Assembly: GCA_963766935.1 (NCBI GenBank)
Contig: CAVYBY010000003.1
Span: 310,001-374,000 of the forward strand
Source of the DNA: CAVYBY01 sp963766935
GTDB lineage: Bacteria; Actinomycetota; UBA4738; HRBIN12
Direction of reading: 5' to 3'
DNA length: 64,000 bases
Shown: positions 7,915 through 15,193 of the stretch, piece by piece
Position numbering within the stretch: the first letter of the stretch is position 1
How the letters are laid out: the number at the start of each line of letters is the position of its first letter
Program-made: the position numbers and the translations under genes
Notes under the pieces: generated by a model
Seen by the model: only the letters and a program-made list of their open reading frames with translations
Databases searched by the model: none
Told to the model about the DNA's origin: nothing

Positions 7915-8916
7915 GTGAGCGAGACGGTGGCGACACCGGCGGACGAGGCGACCCGCCTGCACATGTACAGCATGATGCAGGAGGCCCGTCGCTTCGAGCG
8001 CCGCGCCCAAGACCTGTTCCTCGAAGGGCTCGTGAAGGGGACGTCGCACCTGGCGATGGGCCAGGAGGCCATCGCGGCCGGTTTCGCCGCGGCCCTCGAG
8101 CCCGAGGACCTCGTGTTCTGCACGTATCGCGGCCATGTGCACACCCTCCTTCGAGGCGCGCCGATGGGGGCGCTCATGGCGGAGCTGCTGGGGCGCGCGA
8201 CGGGCGTCTGCGGCGGCAAGGGCGGCTCGATGCATCTGACCGACGTCTCCCACGGCGCGATGGGTTCCTACGCGATCGTCGGCGCGCACATGCCGATCGC
8301 GGCCGGCGCCGCCTGGGCCGCCCAGGCGCGCGGTTCGGGCCAGGTGGTCGTCTGCTTCTTCGGCGACGGCACGACGAACATCGGCTCGTTTCACGAGGCG
8401 CTGAACCTCGCGGCGATCTGGAAGCTGCCGGTCGTCTTCGTCTGCGAGAACAACCTCTATATGGAATACACGCCGATCGGACTCGTGACCGCGGTCGAGC
8501 ACCCGGCCGCGGATCGCGCGAGCGCCTACGGCCTCGAGTCGATCCTCGTCGATGGCAACGACCCCGATCTGGTCCATGAGGTCGCGGTCAGCTGCGTCGA
8601 GCGAGCGCGGGCGGGACTCGGGCCCTCGCTCGTCGAGGCAACGACCTACCGGCACGGCGGTCACTCCCGCGCCGACCCGGCGAAGTACCGGCCGGCCGAC
8701 GAGGTGCAGGCCTGGATGGCGCGCGACCCGATCCCGATGTACCGAGAGCGGCTGCTCGCCTCCGGCGTGCGGGAGGACGCTCTGGACGCGATCGAGCGCG
8801 AGGCCGGCGAGATGATCGACCGCGCGACCGAGGAGGCGAAGGGTGGGCCCTTCCCGGAGGCGTCGTCGCTGGAGACGGACCTGTTCGCAGACGGCGGGGC
8901 CGCATGGCGGAGGTGA
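7915..8916 (+). CDS. Thiamine-dependent 2-oxo-acid/acetoin dehydrogenase E1, alpha subunit
   Basis: A 333-residue E1 alpha protein. The thiamine diphosphate motif runs from GDGTTN through SFHEALNLAA to the CENNLY segment. Family blocks MGQEAIAAGF, YRGHVHTL and TYRHGGHSRADP are present. Together with the next gene it would decarboxylate a 2-oxo acid and transfer the acyl group to a lipoyl domain. Start is GTG, 16 bases after the M24 stop with GGGAGG before it. No E2 or E3 gene follows, which is unusual for pyruvate, branched-chain or acetoin clusters; the partner must be encoded elsewhere or the pair uses another acceptor. Confidence 0.9.
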   Translation: MSETVATPADEATRLHMYSMMQEARRFERRAQDLFLEGLVKGTSHLAMGQEAIAAGFAAALEPEDLVFCTYRGHVHTLLRGAPMGALMAELLGRATGVCGGKGGSMHLTDVSHGAMGSYAIVGAHMPIAAGAAWAAQARGSGQVVVCFFGDGTTNIGSFHEALNLAAIWKLPVVFVCENNLYMEYTPIGLVTAVEHPAADRASAYGLESILVDGNDPDLVHEVAVSCVERARAGLGPSLVEATTYRHGGHSRADPAKYRPADEVQAWMARDPIPMYRERLLASGVREDALDAIEREAGEMIDRATEEAKGGPFPEASSLETDLFADGGAAWRR

Positions 8917-9878
8917 CCTACCGCGAGGCGGTCGCCCGCGCGATCGCCCAAGAGATGGAGCGCGACCCCTCCGTGTACTTCATCGGCGAGGACGTGGCCG
9001 CTGCCGGCGGCGTCTTCAAGGCCACCGAGGGTCTGCAGGCGCGCTTCGGACCCGAGCGGGTCCGGGACACGCCGATCTCCGAACAGGCGATCATCGGCGC
9101 CATCATGGGGGCGGCGATGAACGGGCTGCGGCCCGTCGCCGAGATCATGTTCAGCGACTTCTTCGCGGTGTGCTGGGACCTGATCGCCAACCAGATCGCG
9201 AAGGCCCGCTACATGACGAACGGGCAGGTCTCGCTGCCGCTCGTCATCAGGACCGCGAACGGCGGGGGCGTCCGGTTCGGCGCACAGCACTCCCAGAGCG
9301 TGGAGAGCTGGGCGATGGCGATCCCGGGCCTGAAAGTGGTCGTCCCCTCCTCGCCCGTGGACATGATCGGCCTCTTCGCCGCGGCCGTTCGCGACCCCGA
9401 CCCCGTCATCGTCGTCGAGCCGAAGGTCCTGTACGCGACCAAGGGAGAGGTCCCCGACGGCGAGATCCTCGACGAGCTGGGATCGGCGAAGGTCCTTCGC
9501 GAGGGCGACGACGTGACGATCTGCGCGCTCGGGGCCATGGTCCCCCGAACGCTGGCGGCCGCCGAGCGCCTGGCCGCCGACGGGATCTCGGCGGGGGTCA
9601 TCGACGTCCGCTCGCTCGTGCCGCTCGACACCACGACGATCCTCGAGGCCGTCGGCCGTTCGAGCCGTCTCGTCACGGTCGAGGAGAACCCGCGGCTGTG
9701 CGGCTGGGGGGCGGAGCTGATGTCCATCGTCGCCGAGGAGAGCTTCTTCGATCTCGACGGGCCGCTGGTCCGCATCACGACGCCGCACATCCCGCTCCCG
9801 GCCGCCGACGCCCTGGAAGACCTGGCCATCCCGTCGGTCGAACGGATCGAGCGAGACGTGCGGGCGGCGCTCGGGTGA
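8904..9878 (+). CDS. Thiamine-dependent 2-oxo-acid/acetoin dehydrogenase E1, beta subunit
   Basis: A 324-residue E1 beta subunit. Visible family blocks are TYREAVARAIAQEM at the start, the YFIGEDV segment with the conserved glutamate, DTPISEQAIIGAIMGAAM, and the C-terminal VRSLVPLDTTTI and VEENPRLCGWGAE. It overlaps the alpha gene by 13 bases, so the two subunits are made together. It completes the alpha2beta2 E1 heterotetramer. The following bicupin gene starts within its stop codon (GTGA). Lack of an adjacent lipoyl acyltransferase is discussed as a finding. Confidence 0.9.
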   Translation: MAEVTYREAVARAIAQEMERDPSVYFIGEDVAAAGGVFKATEGLQARFGPERVRDTPISEQAIIGAIMGAAMNGLRPVAEIMFSDFFAVCWDLIANQIAKARYMTNGQVSLPLVIRTANGGGVRFGAQHSQSVESWAMAIPGLKVVVPSSPVDMIGLFAAAVRDPDPVIVVEPKVLYATKGEVPDGEILDELGSAKVLREGDDVTICALGAMVPRTLAAAERLAADGISAGVIDVRSLVPLDTTTILEAVGRSSRLVTVEENPRLCGWGAELMSIVAEESFFDLDGPLVRITTPHIPLPAADALEDLAIPSVERIERDVRAALG

Positions 9879-10777
9879 GCGGCCCGATGGCGAGCCGGCA
9901 CGTCGTCCTGCGCGCCGCCGAGCGTTCCGCCTCGCCGCCGGCCACCTACGAGGGCAGGAGCAGCGGCTTCCGGCGCTGGTCGGTGGTGGACGAGACCTCG
10001 CCCGGCGCCGTGCACACGGGGTTCGGGGAATGCGAGCTGGACGCCGGGGGCTCGATCGCCGGCCACGTCCACTCCTACGAAGAGAGCGTCTACGTTCTGG
10101 AAGGCGAGGTCGTCCTCGACAGCGAAGAGGGCTCCTACCGCCTCGGCCCCGGCGACTACGGCGTCATCCCGCTGGGCGTTGCCCACGCGTGGCGCAACCC
10201 GGCCGGCGCGACGGCGGTCTGGGCGGAGATGACGGCGCCGCAGCCCCGGAGCCGGACAGGCGACGACACGCAGTTCATGCCCGTCCCCGAGCGCGACGCC
10301 CTCGCGGTGGACCCGCGCGACCCGAGGACCCGCTCCTTCGGCCACATCGAGGGCGCGAACATGGATCCGGGGCGGCAGACGCAGGACATGCTGGCGGTCT
10401 CGGCGAGCATGCGAACGGCGCTGCTCGTGTACAGCGGCATCACGGTCAAGATGATGGTCGACCCGGACCTGGGGGCGCGCCTGACCACCATGTTCATGGT
10501 CCAGTACGAGCCCCGCGGGCTCGCCGGCCGCCACGACCACCCCTTCGAGGAGACCTATCTGATCCTCGAGGGCGAGACGGATGCCGTCTTCGACGACGAG
10601 ACCTACCGGCTGGGCCCGGGTGACGTCGCCTGGGCGGGCGTCGGGTGCGTGCACGGGTTCTCGAACCCCAACGACACCGTGGTCCGCTGGCTGGAGACGC
10701 AGGCACCGCAGCCGCCGAGCCGCCACTCGTACCGGTTCGAGCGCGACTGGACGTACCTACGCGACACGCTTGGTTGA
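9875..10777 (+). CDS. Bicupin protein, (S)-ureidoglycine aminohydrolase-like
   Basis: A 300-residue protein with two cupin barrels. Barrel 1 (about residues 45-105) has HVHSYEE and a later histidine in GVAHAWRN; barrel 2 (about 205-270) has HDHPFEETY and a histidine in GCVHGFSN. Both therefore keep the His-His-Glu-His metal set. Bicupins of this layout include AllE of allantoin breakdown and several dioxygenases and isomerases, so the reaction stays open. The GTG overlapping the E1 beta stop (GTGA) is preferred as start; an ATG 12 bases later (MASRHVV) is a good alternative. Confidence 0.75.
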   Translation: MSGPMASRHVVLRAAERSASPPATYEGRSSGFRRWSVVDETSPGAVHTGFGECELDAGGSIAGHVHSYEESVYVLEGEVVLDSEEGSYRLGPGDYGVIPLGVAHAWRNPAGATAVWAEMTAPQPRSRTGDDTQFMPVPERDALAVDPRDPRTRSFGHIEGANMDPGRQTQDMLAVSASMRTALLVYSGITVKMMVDPDLGARLTTMFMVQYEPRGLAGRHDHPFEETYLILEGETDAVFDDETYRLGPGDVAWAGVGCVHGFSNPNDTVVRWLETQAPQPPSRHSYRFERDWTYLRDTLG

Positions 10778-10799
10778 GACGACGAGGGAGGAGCTCCAC

Positions 10800-11498
10800 G
10801 TGGACGAACGCACCGTGGTCGTGGTCGGCTCGACGCGAGGAATCGGGCTGGAGCTCGCCCGGCACTACGTCGAGGCGGGCCGCAAGGTCGCGATCACCGG
10901 CCGGAGCCAGGAGGGAGTGGCCGCGGCGGCCGCCGAGCTGGGTGGCGACGTGAGCGGATTCGTCTTCGACCTGGCGGAGCCGAAGACGATCGCGGCCGCG
11001 CTCGCGGGCATCGGCCCGGTGGACCGACTGGCCCTGGTCGCCTTGCAGCGCGACCTGAACAACGTCAGGGACTACAACATCGACGAGGCCCTGTACCTCG
11101 TGACGATGAAGCTCGTCGGCTACACCGAGGTCGTCCACGTGCTCGCGGACCGGATGGGGGACGACGCCTCGATCGTGATCTTCGGCGGTCTTGCGAAGGA
11201 GCGTCCGTACCCGGGATCGACGACGGTCACGACCGTGAACCATGGTGTCGACGGTTTGGTTCGGGCGATGGTCCATCAGCTTGCGCCGATCCGGGTCAAC
11301 GCCATCCATCCGGGGATCGCGGCCGACAGTCCCTTCTGGGCGCCAAAACAAGAGGCGCTGGTCGACGTCTTGAAGCGGACGCACAGCGGCACCCTGGTCA
11401 GGATGCAGGACGTGGTGGACGCCGCCGTCTTCCTTCTGGAGAACCCCGCGATGAACGGGACGGAGCTACGGATCGACGGCGGCTGGTCCCTCCCCTGA
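10800..11498 (+). CDS. Short-chain dehydrogenase-like protein lacking the YxxxK motif
   Basis: A 232-residue Rossmann-fold SDR relative. The cofactor loop GSTRGIG is intact near the N-terminus and a DGGWSLP tail closes the protein, as in classical SDRs. The catalytic part is not classical: the usual Ser position reads VIFGGLA, and the usual YxxxK block reads TTVTTVNHGVDGL, so both Tyr and Lys are missing. It may bind NAD(P) without normal SDR chemistry or use other residues. The start is GTG, with GGGAGGAG about eight bases before it. Fifth gene of the catabolic operon. Confidence 0.78.
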   Translation: MDERTVVVVGSTRGIGLELARHYVEAGRKVAITGRSQEGVAAAAAELGGDVSGFVFDLAEPKTIAAALAGIGPVDRLALVALQRDLNNVRDYNIDEALYLVTMKLVGYTEVVHVLADRMGDDASIVIFGGLAKERPYPGSTTVTTVNHGVDGLVRAMVHQLAPIRVNAIHPGIAADSPFWAPKQEALVDVLKRTHSGTLVRMQDVVDAAVFLLENPAMNGTELRIDGGWSLP

Positions 11499-11502
11499 GG
11501 CC

Positions 11503-12201
11503 GTGACCGACGTCTGGGACGATCCCGCGGTCGGGCGCGGCATCCACCGTCAGCGCGAGTTGCTCGATACCCGCCGCGCGGCCGGCGAGACGATCGTCGG
11601 CTGGAAGGTCGGGTTCTCGAGGGCGGTTCAGACCGAGCTCGGGCTGACCGGTCCGGTCGTCGGATTTCTCTCGTCCGCGGCCCTTCGCCCGAACGGCGCT
11701 CGGATCTCCGTCCGCGCGTGGACGAAGCCCGCGATGGAGCCCGAGCTCGCGATCCACCTCGCGACCGACGTCGACCCCGGGGCGACGCCGGAGGCCGCTG
11801 CCGGAGCCATCGGCGCGATCGGTCCCGCGATCGAGATCGTGGACGTGGACGCGCCGGCCGCCGACGTGGAGGCCGTCGTGGGCGGGGACATCTACCAGCG
11901 CCACGTGATCGTGGGCAAGGCCGACACCGGCCGGTTCGGCGGCGACGTCACCGGGATCCGGGTTACGGTCCGGCGAGACGGCCGGACGATCGCGGAGGCC
12001 GAGGACCCGACCGGGACGACCGGGCCGCTGCCGGCCGTCATCGCGCACGTCGCCTCGTGGCTCGGCGCCGCGGGCGAGCGCCTCCTCGCCGGACAGTTCG
12101 TGATCTGCGGCTCGACGACTCCGCTCGTGTTCGTCGAGCCGGGGCGCTACGTGTACGAGTGCTCGCCGATCGACGAGCTCACCGTGTCGTTCGTCACATG
12201 A
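11503..12201 (+). CDS. 2-keto-4-pentenoate hydratase / FAA-hydrolase-family protein
   Basis: A 232-residue protein of the MhpD/fumarylacetoacetase-like family. Features are GWKVGFS near the N-terminus, the acidic metal-binding block MEPELAIHL with EIVDVD, and a C-terminal GSTTP region. Known members hydrate 2-hydroxypenta-2,4-dienoate or decarboxylate or hydrolyse related beta-diketo acids in catechol-type meta-cleavage routes. It begins with GTG four bases after the SDR stop. No ring-cleavage dioxygenase of known type lies in the operon, although the bicupin could be one (inference). Confidence 0.8.
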   Translation: MTDVWDDPAVGRGIHRQRELLDTRRAAGETIVGWKVGFSRAVQTELGLTGPVVGFLSSAALRPNGARISVRAWTKPAMEPELAIHLATDVDPGATPEAAAGAIGAIGPAIEIVDVDAPAADVEAVVGGDIYQRHVIVGKADTGRFGGDVTGIRVTVRRDGRTIAEAEDPTGTTGPLPAVIAHVASWLGAAGERLLAGQFVICGSTTPLVFVEPGRYVYECSPIDELTVSFVT

Positions 12202-12218
12202 GATCGCAGGAGGCGGAG

Positions 12219-13100
12219 ATGAGTGATGGGCTCCGAGTGACGGTGCTCGGCATCGGACGGATGGGCGGCGCGATGGTCCGAAGGCTGCGCGGCGCCGGAC
12301 TGGATGTGACCGTGTGGAACCGGTCCCAGGCGCGCGCCGGCGAGATCGCCGCCGAGACGGGGGCCGAGGCGGTGACGGATGCGCGCGAAGCGGTGGCCGA
12401 GGCGGACGTCGTCATCAGCAGCCTCGCCGACGACGCGGCCGTCCTGGAGACGTACGGCGAGCCGGTCGAGGCGGCGAAGGGACTTCGAGCGGGGACCGTC
12501 GCATTGGAGATGAGCACGATCGCGCCGGCCACCATCCACCGGATCGCACCCCTCGTCGAAGCATCCGGCGCCAGCCTGTTGGACGCGCCGGTCTCCGGGA
12601 GCGTGCCGGTCGTCGAGCGTGGCGAGATCACGGTGATGGCCGGCGGCGACCCGGCGGCGCTGGACCGGGCCCGGCCGGTGCTCGCCGCGTTCGCCACCAA
12701 CGTGCTGCACATGGGGCCGCAGGGCGCCGGCGCCACGGTGAAGCTCGCGGTCAACTCCCTCGTGCACGCGATGGACGTCGGTCTGTCGGAGGCGCTCGTC
12801 CTGGCCGAGAAGGCCGGCGTCGAGCGCTCGGCCGCGTACGAGGTGTTCGCGAGCGGCGCCGTGGCCGCTCCCTGGGTCCTCTACAAGCGGCAGTCCTTCG
12901 AGCACCCGGAGGAGACGCCCGCGATGTTCCGGCTCGACCTCATGGCCAAAGACCTGGATCTGGCGCTGGCGCTCGCCGCCGAGGTCGGGGCCGCGACCGG
13001 TCAGATCGAGCGCAACCGCGAGATCGTCGGTGCCGCGATCGATGCCGGCTACGGGGAGCGGGACCAGAGCATCGTCGCCACCTACCTGCGCAACCTTTGA
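12219..13100 (+). CDS. NAD(P)-dependent beta-hydroxyacid dehydrogenase (HIBADH/GlxR family)
   Basis: A 293-residue enzyme with an N-terminal Rossmann domain (VLGIGRMGGAMVRRL), the substrate-binding DAPVSGS, and the catalytic lysine in GATVKLAVN within the helical C-terminal domain. The family reduces semialdehydes such as tartronate or methylmalonate semialdehyde, or the reverse. The ATG preceded by AGGAGGCGGAG was chosen; an in-frame ATG 21 bases upstream overlaps the hydratase stop (ATGA) but has no ribosome site. It is the last gene of the operon, followed at once by a GC hairpin. Confidence 0.86.
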   Translation: MSDGLRVTVLGIGRMGGAMVRRLRGAGLDVTVWNRSQARAGEIAAETGAEAVTDAREAVAEADVVISSLADDAAVLETYGEPVEAAKGLRAGTVALEMSTIAPATIHRIAPLVEASGASLLDAPVSGSVPVVERGEITVMAGGDPAALDRARPVLAAFATNVLHMGPQGAGATVKLAVNSLVHAMDVGLSEALVLAEKAGVERSAAYEVFASGAVAAPWVLYKRQSFEHPEETPAMFRLDLMAKDLDLALALAAEVGAATGQIERNREIVGAAIDAGYGERDQSIVATYLRNL

Positions 13101-13118
13101 GCCGGCTCCGACGCCGGC
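13101..13118. terminator. Hairpin between convergent genes
   Basis: GCCGGC (13101-13106), a six-base loop and GCCGGC (13113-13118) form a hairpin in the 22-base gap between the HIBADH-type gene and uppP, which converge here. There is no T-run. It could end transcription from both sides. Confidence 0.45.
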
Positions 13119-13122
13119 AGCC

Positions 13123-14073
13123 TTACCGGATCACACCGAAGTACAGCGTCGCGATCGCTCCAGCCGCCACGCAGTAGATCGCGAAGGGTGTCAGCGTTCT
13201 CGTCTCGAACCAGCGCATCAAGAAACGGACGGACAGATATGCGGAGACCCCCGCCGCCACGCTTCCCGCGAGCACCTGTCCTCTGATCCCGTTGCCGAGC
13301 GGGCCAACGAGGTCCGGGAGCTTGTAGACACCCGCGGCCAGGATCACCGGCGTCGCCAGCAGAAACGAGAAGCGGGCGGCATCCTCGTGGTCGAGGCCTC
13401 GCAGAAGCCCGGCGACCATCGTGATCCCCGAGCGACTTATCCCCGCGAGCAGGGCAAAGGTCTGGAACACTCCGACGATCCCTGCTTCGCGGTACTCGAG
13501 CGTCTGGAGCCGCCGGGCCGGCTCCTGGCCCTCCCCGCCGTGCTCGACGGCGAGCAGGCGAACCTGTGAGCGCCGCCGCAACCGCTCACCGGCGAACAGG
13601 ATCACACCGTTCACGGTGAGGAAGACGGAGGCAGCAAACGGCTTGGCGAACAAGACGCGCAGGACGTGCTCGAGCAGGAGCCCGGTGACCCCGACCGGGA
13701 TGGTGCCGATGACGAGCAACCACGCGAGTCGCTCGTCCGGCGTCTCGGCGCGCCGCGTCGACAGCGTGCGGAGGAACGCCACCACGATCCGTCTCCAGTC
13801 GTCGCGGAAGTACACGATCAACGCGATCGCCGTCGCGACGTGAAGGCCGACGATGAACGCCAGAAACGAAGACTCGCTCCTTGATTGCTGCGTGACGACT
13901 TGGTGCCATCCCAAGACTGCCGGAATGATCACGCTGTGGCCGAGGCTCGATACCGGAAACAACTCGGTGATGCCCTGCAGGATGCCGATGAAGATCGCCT
14001 GGACGTACGAGATGCCGCACCCCTTTGATCGGTGAGTCGCGCCCACGGTAACGGGCCGTCGGGGAAGGGACAT
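13123..14073 (-). CDS. uppP: Undecaprenyl-diphosphatase UppP (BacA)
   Basis: A membrane phosphatase that recycles undecaprenyl diphosphate for cell-wall synthesis and gives bacitracin tolerance. The hallmark N-terminal block is clear (QGITELFPVSSLGH) and the second signature region reads GISRSGITM. About eight hydrophobic segments span the sequence. Start choice is uncertain: the conserved protein begins at ISYVQAIFIG, but the nearest ATG lies about 14 codons upstream, with a further ATG at 14118. The chosen ATG gives 316 residues. It faces the divergent MDR gene. Confidence 0.87.
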   Translation of the reverse strand: MSLPRRPVTVGATHRSKGCGISYVQAIFIGILQGITELFPVSSLGHSVIIPAVLGWHQVVTQQSRSESSFLAFIVGLHVATAIALIVYFRDDWRRIVVAFLRTLSTRRAETPDERLAWLLVIGTIPVGVTGLLLEHVLRVLFAKPFAASVFLTVNGVILFAGERLRRRSQVRLLAVEHGGEGQEPARRLQTLEYREAGIVGVFQTFALLAGISRSGITMVAGLLRGLDHEDAARFSFLLATPVILAAGVYKLPDLVGPLGNGIRGQVLAGSVAAGVSAYLSVRFLMRWFETRTLTPFAIYCVAAGAIATLYFGVIR

Positions 14074-14156
14074 GCCCCGGAATGTGGAGTTCTTGTCTTG
14101 CTCGCGCCCGTGACCCATTCATGAACGTGTGGTCTCTCCTGGCCGGCTCAGGTGGT

Positions 14157-14162
14157 TAGAGT
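14157..14162 (+). promoter_or_regulatory. -10-like element for a likely leaderless MDR transcript
   Basis: TAGAGT ends six bases before the ATG of the next gene. That spacing puts the transcription start at or next to the start codon. No ribosome site is seen before the ATG, consistent with a leaderless mRNA. No good -35 element was found. Confidence 0.4.
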
Positions 14163-14168
14163 CCGTCC

Positions 14169-15143
14169 ATGAAGGCCGCCGCTCGCACCACGTACGGGCC
14201 GCCGGAAGGGGTGCGGATCGTGGACGTTCCGATGCCGGCGGCCGGCGATCACGAGGTGCTCGTCAGGGTCCGCTTCACGACGGTGAATCGCACGGACTGC
14301 GGCTTCCGGTCGGGCAAGCCATTCATCGTTCGATTCTTCGCCGGGCTCACAGGGCCGAGGGTGTCGGTCATCGGGACCGAGTTCTCGGGGGTCGTCGAGG
14401 CGATCGGCAGTGGCGTCACGTCTTTCAAGGAAGGCGACAACGTGTTCGGATTCAGCGAGGACCGGTTCGGTGCGCACGCCGAGTACCTGACGATCCCCGA
14501 AGACGCCTCGCTCGCCGCGATGCCGGCGAACGTGACATTCGAGCAGGCCGCCGCAAGCACCGAGGGCTCGCACTATGCCCTCATGTTGATCCGCAAGGCC
14601 AAGATCCGGAGCGGGCAGCACGTGCTCGTGAACGGCGGAACCGGTGCCATCGGCTCGGCGGCCATTCAGATCCTGAAGGATCTCGGCGCGGTTGTGACCG
14701 CCGTCTGCGGCGCCGCGCACATGGAGCTGGTGGCGGGTCTGGGCGCCGACAGGGTCATCGACTACGGGGCCGAGGACTTCACGAGGGACGAGCAGACGTA
14801 CGACGTGGTTCTCGACGCGGTCGGCAAGAGCTCGTTCGGCCGATGCAAGCGGCTGTTGAAGTCGGGCGGCATCTACCTCTCGTCCGACCTCGGTCCCCTC
14901 TCCCTCAACCCGGTCCTGGCGCTCATCACGCCGCTTCTCGGCGGAAAGAAGGTCATGTTCCCCATCCCGCCGAAGCGCGACCGGGCGGTCGTGAATCACT
15001 TCAAGGAGCTGATGGAGTCCGGAGCGTTCACACCGGTCATCGACCGGTCGTATCGCCTGGACGAGATCGTCGAGGCCTACCGGTACGTCGAGTCCGGGCA
15101 GAAGATCGGCAATGTCCTGATCAGCGTCGATCCCGCGAGCTAG
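14169..15143 (+). CDS. Zinc-independent MDR-superfamily NAD(P)H:quinone reductase-like oxidoreductase
   Basis: A 324-residue medium-chain dehydrogenase/reductase. The N-terminal GroES-like domain has EVLVRVRFTTVNRTDCGF; the Rossmann domain has the nucleotide loop VNGGTGAIGSAAIQ (about residues 154-167). The cysteines and histidines of zinc-dependent alcohol dehydrogenases are not in their usual place, so it belongs with quinone oxidoreductases and related reductases of enones. It stands alone, divergent from uppP, with a leaderless-type promoter. The substrate is unknown. Confidence 0.82.
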   Translation: MKAAARTTYGPPEGVRIVDVPMPAAGDHEVLVRVRFTTVNRTDCGFRSGKPFIVRFFAGLTGPRVSVIGTEFSGVVEAIGSGVTSFKEGDNVFGFSEDRFGAHAEYLTIPEDASLAAMPANVTFEQAAASTEGSHYALMLIRKAKIRSGQHVLVNGGTGAIGSAAIQILKDLGAVVTAVCGAAHMELVAGLGADRVIDYGAEDFTRDEQTYDVVLDAVGKSSFGRCKRLLKSGGIYLSSDLGPLSLNPVLALITPLLGGKKVMFPIPPKRDRAVVNHFKELMESGAFTPVIDRSYRLDEIVEAYRYVESGQKIGNVLISVDPAS

Positions 15144-15179
15144 CCGCCGCGTTCTCTGTCAGACCCACGCCCTACAGTA

Positions 15180-15193
15180 CGAACATGTGTTCG
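15180..15193. promoter_or_regulatory. LexA (SOS) box
   Basis: CGAACATGTGTTCG is a perfect inverted repeat, CGAAC-4 nt-GTTCG, matching the mycobacterial/actinobacterial LexA operator. It lies directly in front of the HNH gene of the 13E12 family. Several members of that family in Mycobacterium tuberculosis are known LexA targets, which supports the call. It overlaps the most upstream GTG, suggesting that the real start is further down. Confidence 0.7.
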
